64,000 nt of DNA, from the NCBI GenBank assembly GCA_013285445.1, contig CP053448.1:1612001-1676000 (forward strand), written 5' to 3'. A model generated the notes under the pieces. That model saw only the letters and a list, made by a program, of their open reading frames with translations, did not search any database and was not told where the DNA came from. Below, piece after piece: positions 21,117-30,296 of the stretch (position 1 is its first letter; each line of letters opens with the position of its first letter). The stretch comes from Pseudomonadota bacterium. GTDB lineage: Bacteria > Pseudomonadota > Gammaproteobacteria > Xanthomonadales > Wenzhouxiangellaceae. Position numbers and translations under genes: made by a program.

Positions 21117-21695
21117 TCACTGCGCGTCGGTCCGGGTCCAGGTCAGGAGCCGGGAAAGATCACGCCGCATGCCGTTGAAATCCGTGTCTGCAGGGTAGCG
21201 CAATATTATATGCCGGCGCGGGTCGATGATGTAGCTGACGACATCCGCGGATTGGACGGGCAGCCCGGACGAGAGGCTGCGCCCGGCGGCACCGTCGATG
21301 ATAGCGATAGGATCTGACAGTGCCTCGATCTGCGCCCGAGTCGAGCTGTCCAGGGCGACCGGAGTGACCAGCAACAGGCCGATTTCCGGCTGGTGCCGGT
21401 TCTGGGCCCGCCGCACCTGACGCAACCAGTACAACGACTCGAGACAGTCCTGATCGCAGCCGTTACGGCGATAGTGCAGCAGCTGCCAGTCGACGCTGAT
21501 CAAATGATCACGGCCTGGCCGATCCGCCTGTTCGGGCGCCTCGATTTTGGGCAATCGTGGTGGCGGCTCGAGCAGTTCGCCGTGGTTCCGGGTTTGGGCC
21601 GGCTCCCACTCCAGCCACTGGCTGTGCAGGAGGACAGCCAGAACGACCGGTGTCAGGAAAACAGCCGCCAGGGCAATGAGCGTGGTTCGATTCAT
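21117..21695 (-). CDS. Membrane-anchored Sco/thioredoxin-like protein, cytochrome oxidase cluster
   Basis: 192-residue protein with one N-terminal membrane segment ([18 protein letters not shown]) and a periplasmic domain that looks like a degenerate thioredoxin fold. CDQDC near residue 80 has the CxxxC spacing of Sco1/SenC copper chaperones. Start ATG at 21695 overlaps the surf1 stop as ATGA; a longer upstream frame lies within surf1. Position between surf1 and cyoE suggests a role in copper delivery or thiol reduction for a heme-copper oxidase. Identity as a true Sco protein is not certain: overall similarity is weak by eye. Confidence 0.7.
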   Translation of the reverse strand: MNRTTLIALAAVFLTPVVLAVLLHSQWLEWEPAQTRNHGELLEPPPRLPKIEAPEQADRPGRDHLISVDWQLLHYRRNGCDQDCLESLYWLRQVRRAQNRHQPEIGLLLVTPVALDSSTRAQIEALSDPIAIIDGAAGRSLSSGLPVQSADVVSYIIDPRRHIILRYPADTDFNGMRRDLSRLLTWTRTDAQ

Positions 21696-22402
21696 GCGGT
21701 CTTGAAGCTCCGGATGGTCAGCGTGATCCAGATCAGGGCGATGACGAGGGCCATTGTGAGCCACTGCCAGGCGTAGGCGCGGTGGCGGTCCGGGCCGAAG
21801 ACAACCGGTTGCCATGGATCGCCGGTCAGATGCGCCGGATGCGCCGGGTCAAGGAGGATGATTCGCTCACTGACCAGGCCGGGAAACACCTCTGCGACAG
21901 GACCGAGATCCAGGTAAGTCATCAGATTGGGCCACTGGTCGGGGTTGACAACCGCGTTCCCGCCGAGCTTAAGACCCGGCTCGGGGGGATAGCCGAGGCG
22001 GCCGCTGATCGTCACCGTTCCGGTCGGGATGTCAGGGTTGGGCAGGCGCTGTTCCAGGCGATTGAAGGAGTGCCAGCCCCGGTTGACCAGCCACAGCGAC
22101 GGCTGGTTGTCGGGCCGGAACGGAGTGAACACGTGTACGCCGGCCTGTCCGTTGCGCACCTGGTTGTCGAGCAGCAGCTGGCGTTGCTGGTCAAAACGGC
22201 CGGTGGCGGTGACGCGCGTGAAGATCGGCGAATGCGTCAGGTCGCGATCAAGTGTCCGGAGGGGTGCCTCGCTCCAGCCCGCGGTGAGTTCGCGCTTGTA
22301 TTCGGCCCGATCGAACTGCCACATCGCCAGCCATACCGTTAGCGCCAGCGCGCCGATGGCTGCGACGTGGGGCAGCAGTGACGGCCGTGTTCGCATGCTC
22401 AT
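21692..22402 (-). CDS. SURF1 family cytochrome oxidase assembly protein
   Basis: Inner-membrane assembly factor needed for heme insertion into cytochrome c oxidase. 236 residues with a hydrophobic segment at each end (ALALTVWLAMWQFDRAEYK; WLTMALVIALIWITL) enclosing a periplasmic domain with typical motifs TATGRFD, LVNRGWHSF and ISGRLGYPPEPG. Start at 22402 or the second ATG at 22396. Overlaps the next gene by four bases. Divergent from a DUF2909 gene, which often accompanies SURF1. Confidence 0.92.
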   Translation of the reverse strand: MSMRTRPSLLPHVAAIGALALTVWLAMWQFDRAEYKRELTAGWSEAPLRTLDRDLTHSPIFTRVTATGRFDQQRQLLLDNQVRNGQAGVHVFTPFRPDNQPSLWLVNRGWHSFNRLEQRLPNPDIPTGTVTISGRLGYPPEPGLKLGGNAVVNPDQWPNLMTYLDLGPVAEVFPGLVSERIILLDPAHPAHLTGDPWQPVVFGPDRHRAYAWQWLTMALVIALIWITLTIRSFKTA

Positions 22403-22415
22403 GTCACCGTGCCCC

Positions 22416-22439
22416 TATAATGGGCCGAAATCATTTCGG
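22416..22439. promoter_or_regulatory. -10 box and palindrome between surf1 and DUF2909
   Basis: A perfect TATAAT at 22416-22421 on the plus strand is followed by the palindrome CCGAAATCATTTCGG at 22425-22439, which would cover the transcription start of the DUF2909 gene. Its position between two divergent oxidase-related genes makes it a candidate operator. No good -35 is seen. Confidence 0.5.
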
Positions 22440-22450
22440 AATACGCAGTC

Positions 22451-22690
22451 TTGTTGAGCAAGGTTCTGATACTCGCGGCGTTCGCCGTCATCCTGTATAC
22501 GCTGGCGTCCAGTTTCTACTTTCTGGTGCATGACTCGGGTGAAGGCGAGCGCACGGTGCGCCGACTGAGCTGGCGGGTCGGCCTGTCGCTCGGTCTGGTC
22601 ATACTGATGTGGGTCGGATTCCAGGCCGGATGGATCGAGCCACAGGGTGTCAACCCGGTGCGCTACCCGACACCGGGCGCCGGCGACTGA
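22451..22690 (+). CDS. DUF2909 family small twin-transmembrane protein
   Basis: 79-residue protein with two membrane helices (VLILAAFAVILYTLASSFYF and WRVGLSLGLVILMWVGFQAG) separated by a charged loop GEGERTVRRLS. This matches the DUF2909 family found beside SURF1 and cytochrome oxidase genes; its function is unknown. The frame opens with two consecutive TTG codons at 22451 and 22454 and has no ATG near the start, so initiation is at TTG. Confidence 0.82.
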   Translation: MLSKVLILAAFAVILYTLASSFYFLVHDSGEGERTVRRLSWRVGLSLGLVILMWVGFQAGWIEPQGVNPVRYPTPGAGD

Positions 22691-22711
22691 GACGTCCGTT
22701 GGCGCCTGGGG

Positions 22712-23200
22712 TCAGCCCTTCAGGTGCTGAAGCACCGATTCGGCGCTCGAGACACGAAACTCGCCTGGCTGTTCGACGAGCAGGTGGCGCACGACACCGT
22801 CCTCGATGACCATGGCAAAGCGCTGTGACCGCTGACCCATTCCGAATCCGGAGGCGTCCATCTCCAGTCCCAGGGCGCGCGTGAATTCCCCGTTGCCGTC
22901 GGCGGCCATGGTGATCTCGTCTTCGACCCCGACGGCCTGGGCCCAGGCCTGCATGACGAAAATGTCGTTGACTGCAACGCACACGATGCGATTGACGCCC
23001 GCCTGACGCAATTCGGCCGCCCGCTCGATGAAACCCGGCAGGTGCTGCGCCGAGCAGGTGGGCGTGAACGCGCCGGGCACGGCAAACAGGACCGAGCGAC
23101 CGATCCCCAGCAGCTCGACGCTGGAGCGGGTTGCAGGCCCGCTATCGGTCATGACGGTCAGTGTGGCCTCGGGCAGACGCTCACCCACGGCAATGGTCAT
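22712..23200 (-). CDS. Peroxiredoxin, Prx5 type
   Basis: Thiol peroxidase reducing hydroperoxides at the expense of glutathione or thioredoxin. 162 residues. The peroxidatic cysteine is Cys49 in PGAFTPTCS, followed by HLPGF, as in the Prx5 subfamily; later motifs NDIFVMQAW and SQRFAMVIEDG also fit. Starts 11 bases after the pilH-like gene on the same strand, so the two may share a transcript. The electron donor cannot be deduced. Confidence 0.93.
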   Translation of the reverse strand: MTIAVGERLPEATLTVMTDSGPATRSSVELLGIGRSVLFAVPGAFTPTCSAQHLPGFIERAAELRQAGVNRIVCVAVNDIFVMQAWAQAVGVEDEITMAADGNGEFTRALGLEMDASGFGMGQRSQRFAMVIEDGVVRHLLVEQPGEFRVSSAESVLQHLKG

Positions 23201-23211
23201 GTCAGTTCACC

Positions 23212-23574
23212 TTACTTCAAAGCTTCGTTGATGGCGTTGAGCAGCACTTTCTTGTCGACCGGCTTGGTGATGTAGGCTGCGGCACCCTGGCGCATGCCCC
23301 AGATCCGGTCGGTTTCCTGATCCTTGGTGGTCACGAAAATGATTGGGATGTTCGCCGTTTTCTCGTCCTTGCTGATCTTGCGCGTCGCCTGAAAGCCGTT
23401 GACGCCCGGCATGACGATATCCATCAGGATCACGTCAGGCAGGTGTGCTCTTGCCTGCTCGACGCCTTCTTCACCGCTGCTGGCAGTGACTGCTTCGTGC
23501 CCGCCGCCCTCGACGATCTTCTTGATCGCGTACAGGTGGGTTTCGGAGTCGTCTACGATGAGAATCTTAGCCAT
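23212..23574 (-). CDS. pilH: Single-domain response regulator, PilH-like
   Basis: 120-residue receiver domain without an output domain. Acidic pocket Asp8-Asp9, phosphoacceptor Asp52 in VILMDIVMPGVNGFQATR, and FVTTKDQETDRIWGMRQGA ... TKPVD are very close to PilH, the CheY-like regulator of twitching motility downstream of the PilJ/ChpA chemosensory system. It stands apart from any pil cluster here; the nearest related gene is the FimX homologue 33 kb away. The start has AGGGA upstream. Confidence 0.85.
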   Translation of the reverse strand: MAKILIVDDSETHLYAIKKIVEGGGHEAVTASSGEEGVEQARAHLPDVILMDIVMPGVNGFQATRKISKDEKTANIPIIFVTTKDQETDRIWGMRQGAAAYITKPVDKKVLLNAINEALK

Positions 23575-23648
23575 AGCTTTCCCTTTTTGGAGTCTTTACG
23601 CACCAGTTGCACATCAGGTGCATCATACCCGATGCGAGTGCGGGATGC

Positions 23649-24653
23649 TCAAACCAGCCGGACCGGAATCCGGCCGTGGCCCTGACCCTCTAGCAATCGG
23701 TCAAAGGCATCGGGCAGATCCGCCAGGCCGATCGGGTCGCCGGCGATCCGGTCGAGATGACGGGGTTTCCAGTCTCCGGCCAGTTGCTGCCACAACCGTT
23801 CGCGGATCGGGTACGGGCAGCCTGCGGAATTGATGCCAAGCAGGCAATTGCCGCGGATGATAAACGGCATCACCGTCGTGTGCAGGCCGATTCCGCCGGC
23901 CATGCCACAAGCGGCAAGATTGCCCCAGGGATGAATGACCCGGGTCAGGCCGGCCAGCATGTCGCCACCGACGCTGTCAAGCGCGCCGGCAAAGCGGGCC
24001 GAGGCCAGCGGGCTCTCGGGCCAGTACAGTTCGTGTCGCGAAATGCACTGGTCGGCACCGAGTTCGTGCAGCCACTCGAAGGCCGCCTCCTTGCCGGATA
24101 TGGCCGTGACCTGGTAGCCCGCTTTGGAGAAGATGTCGATGGCCAGTGAACCGACGCCACCGGTTGCGCCGGTAATGGCAATTGGCCCCATGTCAGGCGT
24201 CTGGCCGTTCTGCTCCATCCGCCACAGCCCGAGCGCCGCGGTGAAGCCGGCCGTGCCGAGCGCCATCGCCTCGCCAAGATCCAGACCTTCGGGCAGCGGC
24301 ACCAGCCATTCGGACGGCACGCGCAGGTACTCGCTGTAGCCGCCGTCACGGGTCTCGGACAGGCCGCAGCCCGTGATCAGGACTTCGTCTCCTTCACGAA
24401 AACGTTTGTTGTCGCTGTGGACAACCGTACCGGCTGCATCGATTCCGCCGTTGAGCGGAAACCGTCGCAGAATCTTGCCTTTGCCGGTGCCGGCCAGCGC
24501 ATCCTTGTAGTTCACGCTGGAATAGGCAACCTGGATGGCCACATCGCCGTCGGACTGCTCGTCGAGCGACTGCTCGACCAGCTCGGCCCGGTAGCCGTCC
24601 TCGTCGTCGTGGATGCGGAAGGCGCGGAAGGTGTCCGGGATCGCGTTGGCCAT
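23649..24653 (-). CDS. YhdH/AcuI-type NADPH-dependent oxidoreductase
   Basis: MDR-superfamily reductase (334 residues) without structural zinc. Family marks are YSSVNYKDALAGTGKGKI, GIDAAGTV, and the nucleotide site TGATGGVGSLAIDI. YhdH/AcuI enzymes reduce acryloyl-CoA and related electrophiles; quinone reductase is the generic name. It lies three bases after lpdA and is thus the last gene of the sucA-sucB-lpdA unit, a placement whose meaning is not evident. Confidence 0.88.
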   Translation of the reverse strand: MANAIPDTFRAFRIHDDEDGYRAELVEQSLDEQSDGDVAIQVAYSSVNYKDALAGTGKGKILRRFPLNGGIDAAGTVVHSDNKRFREGDEVLITGCGLSETRDGGYSEYLRVPSEWLVPLPEGLDLGEAMALGTAGFTAALGLWRMEQNGQTPDMGPIAITGATGGVGSLAIDIFSKAGYQVTAISGKEAAFEWLHELGADQCISRHELYWPESPLASARFAGALDSVGGDMLAGLTRVIHPWGNLAACGMAGGIGLHTTVMPFIIRGNCLLGINSAGCPYPIRERLWQQLAGDWKPRHLDRIAGDPIGLADLPDAFDRLLEGQGHGRIPVRLV

Positions 24654-24656
24654 GAT

Positions 24657-26084
24657 TCAGTTCGCCTTGTGGATCGCGCGCTTGTCGACCGCCAGCGCAG
24701 CCTCGTGGACGGCTTCCGACAGGGTCGGGTGGGCGTGGATGATGCGCGCCAGGTCCTCGGCTGCCCCGGCGAACTCCATCGTCACGACGCATTCGGCGAT
24801 CAGCTCGGAGGCGTTCGGTCCGACGATCTGCACGCCCAGAACGCGGTCGGTTTCGGCGTCGGCAATGACCTTGACCGAGCCCGGCGCATGGCCCATGGCC
24901 AGCCCGCGTCCGGTGGCGGCGAAGGGGAAGCTGCCGGCGTGGTATTCGACGCCTTCTTCCCCGAGCTGCTTCTCGGTCTTGCCGACCCAGGCGATTTCCG
25001 GGTCGGTGTAGATCACCCAGGGCACGGTGTCATGGCCGAAGTGACCGTGGCCGCCGGCAATCGTTTCGACCACCGCGATGCCTTCCTCGGACGCCTTGTG
25101 GGCCAGCATCGGGCCGCGCACCAGGTCGCCTACGGCCCAGACGTTCTCGGCCGAAGTGCGGCAGTGGTCGTCGACTTCGACCTGGCCGCGATCGGTCAGC
25201 TTCACGCCCGAACCGTCGTCCAGCAGGCTGTCGGTGGCGGCCTTGCGGCCGACGGCGACAAGCAGCTTGTCGAAGGTTTCGCTTTGCTCGCCGTCCTTGC
25301 CTTCGAAGGTCACGGTGACCTTGCCTTCGGAGACTTCGGCGCCGGAGACTTTCGTTCCGAGCCGAATGTCGAGGCCCTGCTTCTTGAATTCGCGTGCCGC
25401 GACCCGCGACATGTCCTTGTCGATGGCCGGCAGGAACTCGTCCAGGGCCTCGAACAGGATCACCTCGCTTCCCAGGCGCGACCAGACGCTGCCCATCTCC
25501 AGGCCGATCACGCCGGCGCCGATCACGCCCAGGCGTTCGGGCACCTGCTGGAATTCGAGCGCACCGATATTGTCGACGACCGTTTTGTTGTCGATTTCGA
25601 CGTTGGGGATGGAGAAGCTCACCGAGCCGGCGGCCAGAATGACGTGATTGCCCATGACGGTGTAGGCGTCGCCGTCGTGCGGGGACAGTTCCACCTCGCG
25701 GTCGGCCTTGAGTTTGCCGCGGCCGTTGACGAACTCGACCTTGTTGGCCTTGAGCAGCTGGTTGACGCCGCCGGTCAGCTGCCTGACCACCTGGTCCTTG
25801 CGCTCGATCATCTTGCCGACGTCGATGCTGACGTCCTTGACCTGAATGCCGTGATCTGCGTAGTCGTCACGTACATGGGCGAAATGCTTGGACGAGTCGA
25901 GCAGGGCCTTGGACGGGATGCAGCCGATGTTCAGGCAGGTGCCGCCGGGCGCGGGCTTGCCGTCGTCGTTCTGCCGGTCGTCGACCAGCAGCACCTTCAT
26001 GTCCAGCTGCGCGGCCCGAATGGCGGCCACGTAGCCCCCGGGGCCGCCGCCGATCACGATGAGGTCGAATTTCTTGTCAGCCAT
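24657..26084 (-). CDS. lpdA: Dihydrolipoyl dehydrogenase (E3)
   Basis: Flavoenzyme that reoxidises dihydrolipoamide of 2-oxoacid dehydrogenase complexes with NAD+. 475 residues. FAD site IGGGPGGYVAAIRAAQ, redox disulfide Cys50-Cys55 in GTCLNIGCIPSK, second dinucleotide site GAGVIGLEMGSVW, and the C-terminal His-Glu motif in AHPTLSEAVHEA. Start at 26084 begins at the flavin domain; an in-frame ATG at 26114 would overlap sucB. It follows sucB by 26 bases, so it probably serves the 2-oxoglutarate dehydrogenase complex. Confidence 0.96.
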   Translation of the reverse strand: MADKKFDLIVIGGGPGGYVAAIRAAQLDMKVLLVDDRQNDDGKPAPGGTCLNIGCIPSKALLDSSKHFAHVRDDYADHGIQVKDVSIDVGKMIERKDQVVRQLTGGVNQLLKANKVEFVNGRGKLKADREVELSPHDGDAYTVMGNHVILAAGSVSFSIPNVEIDNKTVVDNIGALEFQQVPERLGVIGAGVIGLEMGSVWSRLGSEVILFEALDEFLPAIDKDMSRVAAREFKKQGLDIRLGTKVSGAEVSEGKVTVTFEGKDGEQSETFDKLLVAVGRKAATDSLLDDGSGVKLTDRGQVEVDDHCRTSAENVWAVGDLVRGPMLAHKASEEGIAVVETIAGGHGHFGHDTVPWVIYTDPEIAWVGKTEKQLGEEGVEYHAGSFPFAATGRGLAMGHAPGSVKVIADAETDRVLGVQIVGPNASELIAECVVTMEFAGAAEDLARIIHAHPTLSEAVHEAALAVDKRAIHKAN

Positions 26085-26110
26085 TTCCTTAATCCTTGCA
26101 GATTTTTCCG

Positions 26111-27379
26111 TCAAAGACCCAGCAGCATGCGCGCGGGGTCTTCCAGTGCTTCCTTGATCGCCACCAGGAACTGCACGGCATCCTTGCCGTCAATGATGCG
26201 ATGGTCGTAGGACAGCGCGATGTACATCATCGGCCGGATGACGATTTCGCCGTTGCTGGCCATCGGGCGTTCCTTGATGGCGTGCATGCCGAGGATCGCC
26301 GACTGCGGCATGTTCAAAAGCGGGGTCGACAGCAGCGAGCCGAACACGCCGCCGTTGGTGATGGTGAACGTGCCGCCCTGCAGGTCCTCGAGCTGGATGG
26401 TGCCCTTGCGCGCCTTCTCGGCGTAGTCGGCAATGCCCTGCTCGATCTCCGCCAGGCCCATGCGGTGGGCGTCCCTGAGCACCGGCACGAGCAGGCCGCG
26501 GTCGGTCGACACGGCAATGCCGATGTCCTGGTAGCCGTGGTAGATAATCTCTTCGCCGTCGACCGAGGCATTGACCACCGGGTGCTTCTGCAGTGCCTCG
26601 CAGGCGGCCTTGACGAAAAACGACATGAAGCCGAGCTTGATGCCGTGGCGCTTCTGGAAGTCTTCCTTGTAGCGGCTGCGGATGTCCATCACCGCCTTGA
26701 GGTCGACCTCGTTGAAGGAGGTCAGGATGGCGGCGGTGTTCTGGGCCTCCTTCATGCGCTCGGCGATGCGGGAGCGCAGGCGCGACATCTTGACTCGCTC
26801 TTCCGGGCGCGGGCCGGTGGCGCCGCCGGCCATGTGGCTCATCACGTCACCCTTGGTCACGCGCCCGCCGCGGCCGCTGCCCTCGATCTCGCTCGCGTCG
26901 AGGTCATTCTCGGCCACCATGCGACGAGCGGACGGGGGGAGATTCCTGTCCGGGTCTTTCACCTGGCCGGACTTCTGTTCGTCCTGGCGGCCGGATTGCT
27001 TGTCGTCCCCGGAGTCATCCTCCTTGCGCTTGTCCTCGTCTTCGTCCCCGTTCCCCGCCTTGGCCTTGGGCGCTTCGTCGGACGCATCTGCGCCGCCATC
27101 ATTGTCTTCCGACTCATCATCGCCCGCCTGGCTTGCCGCCTCGCCTTCAGTCATCTTGCCCAACAACTGCCCTTCGGTGACCGTCTCGCCTTCCTCGGCG
27201 CTGATGTCCTCGAGCACCCCGTCGGCCGGTGCCGGCACCTCCAGCACGACCTTGTCGGTTTCCAGATCGACCAGGTTTTCGTCGCGACTGATGGTATCGC
27301 CCGGCTTCTTGTGCCACTTGGCAACGGTTGCGTCCGAGACCGACTCGGGCAGGTTGGGAACCTTGATTTCGACACTCAT
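26111..27379 (-). CDS. sucB: Dihydrolipoyllysine succinyltransferase (E2 of 2-oxoglutarate dehydrogenase)
   Basis: Core of the 2-oxoglutarate dehydrogenase complex. 422 residues: one lipoyl domain with Lys43 in [10 protein letters not shown], a linker (~80-145), a peripheral subunit-binding domain ([19 protein letters not shown]), and the catalytic domain ending with [13 protein letters not shown]. The linker is unusual: instead of the normal alanine/proline-rich swinging arm it is crowded with Asp, Glu and Lys. Lies seven bases after sucA. Confidence 0.95.
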   Translation of the reverse strand: MSVEIKVPNLPESVSDATVAKWHKKPGDTISRDENLVDLETDKVVLEVPAPADGVLEDISAEEGETVTEGQLLGKMTEGEAASQAGDDESEDNDGGADASDEAPKAKAGNGDEDEDKRKEDDSGDDKQSGRQDEQKSGQVKDPDRNLPPSARRMVAENDLDASEIEGSGRGGRVTKGDVMSHMAGGATGPRPEERVKMSRLRSRIAERMKEAQNTAAILTSFNEVDLKAVMDIRSRYKEDFQKRHGIKLGFMSFFVKAACEALQKHPVVNASVDGEEIIYHGYQDIGIAVSTDRGLLVPVLRDAHRMGLAEIEQGIADYAEKARKGTIQLEDLQGGTFTITNGGVFGSLLSTPLLNMPQSAILGMHAIKERPMASNGEIVIRPMMYIALSYDHRIIDGKDAVQFLVAIKEALEDPARMLLGL

Positions 27380-27386
27380 GACTCGA

Positions 27387-30200
27387 TTACTCCATTTCTT
27401 TTCCGGGGGTCAGCGCAACGCCGACCAGGCGCTTCTGTTGTTCGAGGTGAATCTGGTAATAGCCGACGGCGGGAGACGCTGATCCGCGGCGCCCGACATA
27501 GTGCAACTGCTGACGGTCGTCGATACAGGCCTGCAGATGGTGGCGGATCTGGAACCAGGCTCCCTGATTCTGCGGTTCTTCCTGGCACCAGACCACCTCG
27601 CTGGCCTGGCGATATCGCTGCAGCAGCTGCTGGACCTCCTCGCGGGGGAAGGGGTAGAGCTGTTCGACCCGGACGATGGCTACTTCGCTGATGCTCTCTT
27701 CATCGCGCTGGTGCGCCAGATCGAAGTAGACCTTGCCCGAACACAGCACCACCCGCCGGACCTGCTCAACGGACGGCTCGGCCGGGTCGTCGATGACCAG
27801 CCGAAAATGGCCGTTCTCCAGGTCGTCCAGGGTGGAGGTCGCGGCCTTGTGGCGCAGCAGTGACTTCGGCGTCAATACGATCAGCGGCTTGCGGAAGCGT
27901 CGCAGCATCTGCCGGCGCAGCATGTGGAACATCTGTGCGGGCAGGGTCGGAATGCAGACTTGCATGTTGACGCCGGAGCACAGCTGCAGGAAGCGCTCCA
28001 GGCGCGCAGACGAATGCTCCGGACCCTGCCCTTCGTAGCCGTGCGGCAGGAACAGGGTCAGGCCGCACAGGCGTCCCCACTTGGCCTCGCCGGAGGCAAT
28101 GAACTGGTCGATGACGACCTGTGCGCCATTGACGAAATCGCCGAACTGGGCCTCCCAGATGGTCAGCGTACCCGGTTCGGCCGTAGCGTAGCCATACTCG
28201 AACCCGAGTACGGCTTCTTCCGACAACAGCGAGTCGATTACGGTCACGCGCCTGGGATCTTCGGCCAGTTGGCCCAGCGGCAGCAGGGGCTCACCGTCGG
28301 TCTGGTTGTACAGCACGGCATGGCGGTGGAAAAAGGTGCCGCGGCCGGAGTCCTGGCCGACCAAGCGCAGGCCAAAGCCGGTTTCGATCAGGGTGGCATA
28401 GGCCAGCGTTTCGGCAAATCCCCAGTCCATCGGCATTTCTCTCGCCGCCATCTTGCGGCGTGACTCGATGATGCGCTCAACCTGTCTGTGCAGCTTGAAA
28501 CCATCCGGCAACTCTGTCAGCCGGTCCGACAAGGCCCGGACGTGGTCGGCCGGCACGCCGGTATCGACCGCTTCACGCCAGTTCCCATCCAGGTAGGGGG
28601 TCCAGTCGACCGTTTCCAGCGCCTGGTCCTTGTCGAGCAACTCGACGACTGGCTCACCGGCATCAAGCCGGTCACGGTATTGGGCCGCCTTGCGCTCGAT
28701 GTCTTTCTCGTTGACCAGACCTTCTTCAACGAGCTGCCGGGCATACTGCTTGCGAACCGAGTCAAGCTCCCGGATGATCTGATACATGCTCGGCTGGGTG
28801 GCGGCCGGTTCGTCGGCTTCATTATGGCCATGGCGCCGATAGCAAACCAGATCCAGAACCACGTCCTTGCTGAACTCGCGCCGAAAGTCGGCCAGCACCC
28901 GGGTGGCAAACAGCACCGCTTCGGGTTCGTCGCCGTTGACGTGCAGAATCGGTGCCTGGACCATCTTGGCGACTTCGGTGCAGTACAGGGTCGAGCGCGC
29001 GTCCAGCGGATGGGAGGTGGTAAAACCGATCTGGTTGTTGACCACCACGTGGAAGGTGCCACCAACGGCGAAGCCGCGTGCCTGCGACATGTTGAGCAGC
29101 TCCATGACCACGCCCTGACCGGCCAGGGCGGCATCACCGTGCACCAGTACCGGCAGCACACGTTCACGGCGCTCGTCCTTGAGCCTTGTCTGACGCGCCC
29201 GGGCCGAGCCGGCCACCACCGGGTTGACGATTTCGAGGTGCGAGGGATTGAAAGCCAGCGCCAGGTGCATGGGCCCGCCTGGCGTCGGTACGTCCGAGCT
29301 GAAGCCCATGTGATACTTGACGTCACCGGTGCGAAACGGATCGTCAGCGGCAATGGTGCCCTCGAACTCGGCAAACAGATCGCGCGGGCTTTTGCCGAGA
29401 ATGTTGACCAGCACGTTCAGACGACCTCTGTGGGCCATGCCGATGACCATCTCGCGTACACCCTGGCTTCCGCTGTGCCGGACCAGCGTGTCGAACAGCG
29501 GGATCATGCTCTCGGCGCCTTCGAGCGAGAAGCGTTTCTGTCCGACGTAGCGGGAGTGGAGGTACTTTTCCATGCCTTCTGCGGCCGACAGCTTGTCGAG
29601 CAGGCGCAATCGCTCGTCAGCCTGCGGCTTGAACTGGCCGTGTGCGCCTTCCAGTCGCTGCTGCAGCCAGCGGCGCTGACGGGTATCGGTGATATGCATG
29701 TATTCGACACCGATACTGCCGCAGTAGGTCTGCTGACAGATCTCGACGATCTCGCCCAGGGTGAGGTGATCCGGCGCCGCCAGCGATCCGGTATGGAAGG
29801 TGGTGTTGAGGTCGGAATCGCCGAGGCTGTGAAAGCCGAGATCGAGATCGGGTACGTCGGGGCGGTGGCTGAGACCGAGCGGATCGAGCCGCGCGCGCTG
29901 GTGACCGCGCACCCGGTAAGCGTTGATCAGGCGCAGGACACCGGCCTGCTTGAAGTCCTCGGCCGAGCCCGTGCCCTGCTGATTGCCGGCGTTCAATGCC
30001 AGTTCACGAAACCTGGCTTCGAGCAGCCGATGCCGGGTGTCGTCGCCGTCGTCGCCACCGAGTCGGCGAAATGCATCGTGCCAGTGTTCGGGAACTGCCC
30101 CCGGGTCATCCAGCCAGGCCTCGTAGAGCGATTCAACCCAGTCGGCGTTGCCGCCGGAAAACGGGGAGGCCCGATACTGTTGCTCGAGAAAGTCAGACAT
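27387..30200 (-). CDS. sucA: 2-oxoglutarate dehydrogenase E1 component
   Basis: Thiamine-diphosphate enzyme decarboxylating 2-oxoglutarate in the TCA cycle. 937 residues, normal length. Visible are the N-terminal E2-interaction segment ([26 protein letters not shown] in part), [25 protein letters not shown], the thiamine-binding [11 protein letters not shown] ... NNQIGFTTS, and [20 protein letters not shown]. First gene of sucA-sucB-lpdA. A TATAAT and a perfect palindrome lie upstream at 30244-30267. The ribosome-binding site is weak. Confidence 0.97.
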   Translation of the reverse strand: MSDFLEQQYRASPFSGGNADWVESLYEAWLDDPGAVPEHWHDAFRRLGGDDGDDTRHRLLEARFRELALNAGNQQGTGSAEDFKQAGVLRLINAYRVRGHQRARLDPLGLSHRPDVPDLDLGFHSLGDSDLNTTFHTGSLAAPDHLTLGEIVEICQQTYCGSIGVEYMHITDTRQRRWLQQRLEGAHGQFKPQADERLRLLDKLSAAEGMEKYLHSRYVGQKRFSLEGAESMIPLFDTLVRHSGSQGVREMVIGMAHRGRLNVLVNILGKSPRDLFAEFEGTIAADDPFRTGDVKYHMGFSSDVPTPGGPMHLALAFNPSHLEIVNPVVAGSARARQTRLKDERRERVLPVLVHGDAALAGQGVVMELLNMSQARGFAVGGTFHVVVNNQIGFTTSHPLDARSTLYCTEVAKMVQAPILHVNGDEPEAVLFATRVLADFRREFSKDVVLDLVCYRRHGHNEADEPAATQPSMYQIIRELDSVRKQYARQLVEEGLVNEKDIERKAAQYRDRLDAGEPVVELLDKDQALETVDWTPYLDGNWREAVDTGVPADHVRALSDRLTELPDGFKLHRQVERIIESRRKMAAREMPMDWGFAETLAYATLIETGFGLRLVGQDSGRGTFFHRHAVLYNQTDGEPLLPLGQLAEDPRRVTVIDSLLSEEAVLGFEYGYATAEPGTLTIWEAQFGDFVNGAQVVIDQFIASGEAKWGRLCGLTLFLPHGYEGQGPEHSSARLERFLQLCSGVNMQVCIPTLPAQMFHMLRRQMLRRFRKPLIVLTPKSLLRHKAATSTLDDLENGHFRLVIDDPAEPSVEQVRRVVLCSGKVYFDLAHQRDEESISEVAIVRVEQLYPFPREEVQQLLQRYRQASEVVWCQEEPQNQGAWFQIRHHLQACIDDRQQLHYVGRRGSASPAVGYYQIHLEQQKRLVGVALTPGKEME

Positions 30201-30243
30201 GGGCAGCTGCCAGCGTGAATGGGTGGACGTTTGCAGAGCGGTG

Positions 30244-30267
30244 ATTATAACGGTGCCTGCTCAGGCA
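30244..30267 (-). promoter_or_regulatory. sucA promoter -10 with operator-like palindrome
   Basis: On the minus strand a perfect TATAAT (30249-30244) lies 43 bases before the sucA start. Just upstream, 30254-30267 reads TGCCTGCTCAGGCA, a perfect 6-bp inverted repeat around two bases, placed where the promoter spacer would be. No recognisable -35. A protein bound there would be expected to block or activate the promoter. Confidence 0.5.
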
Positions 30268-30296
30268 TGGGACGCCGCTCGCAGCCGAATCGGGTC

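Noticed and set aside
28488..30218. 576-codon open frame antisense to sucA
   Set aside because: Lies opposite a full-length conserved gene; no recognisable domain.
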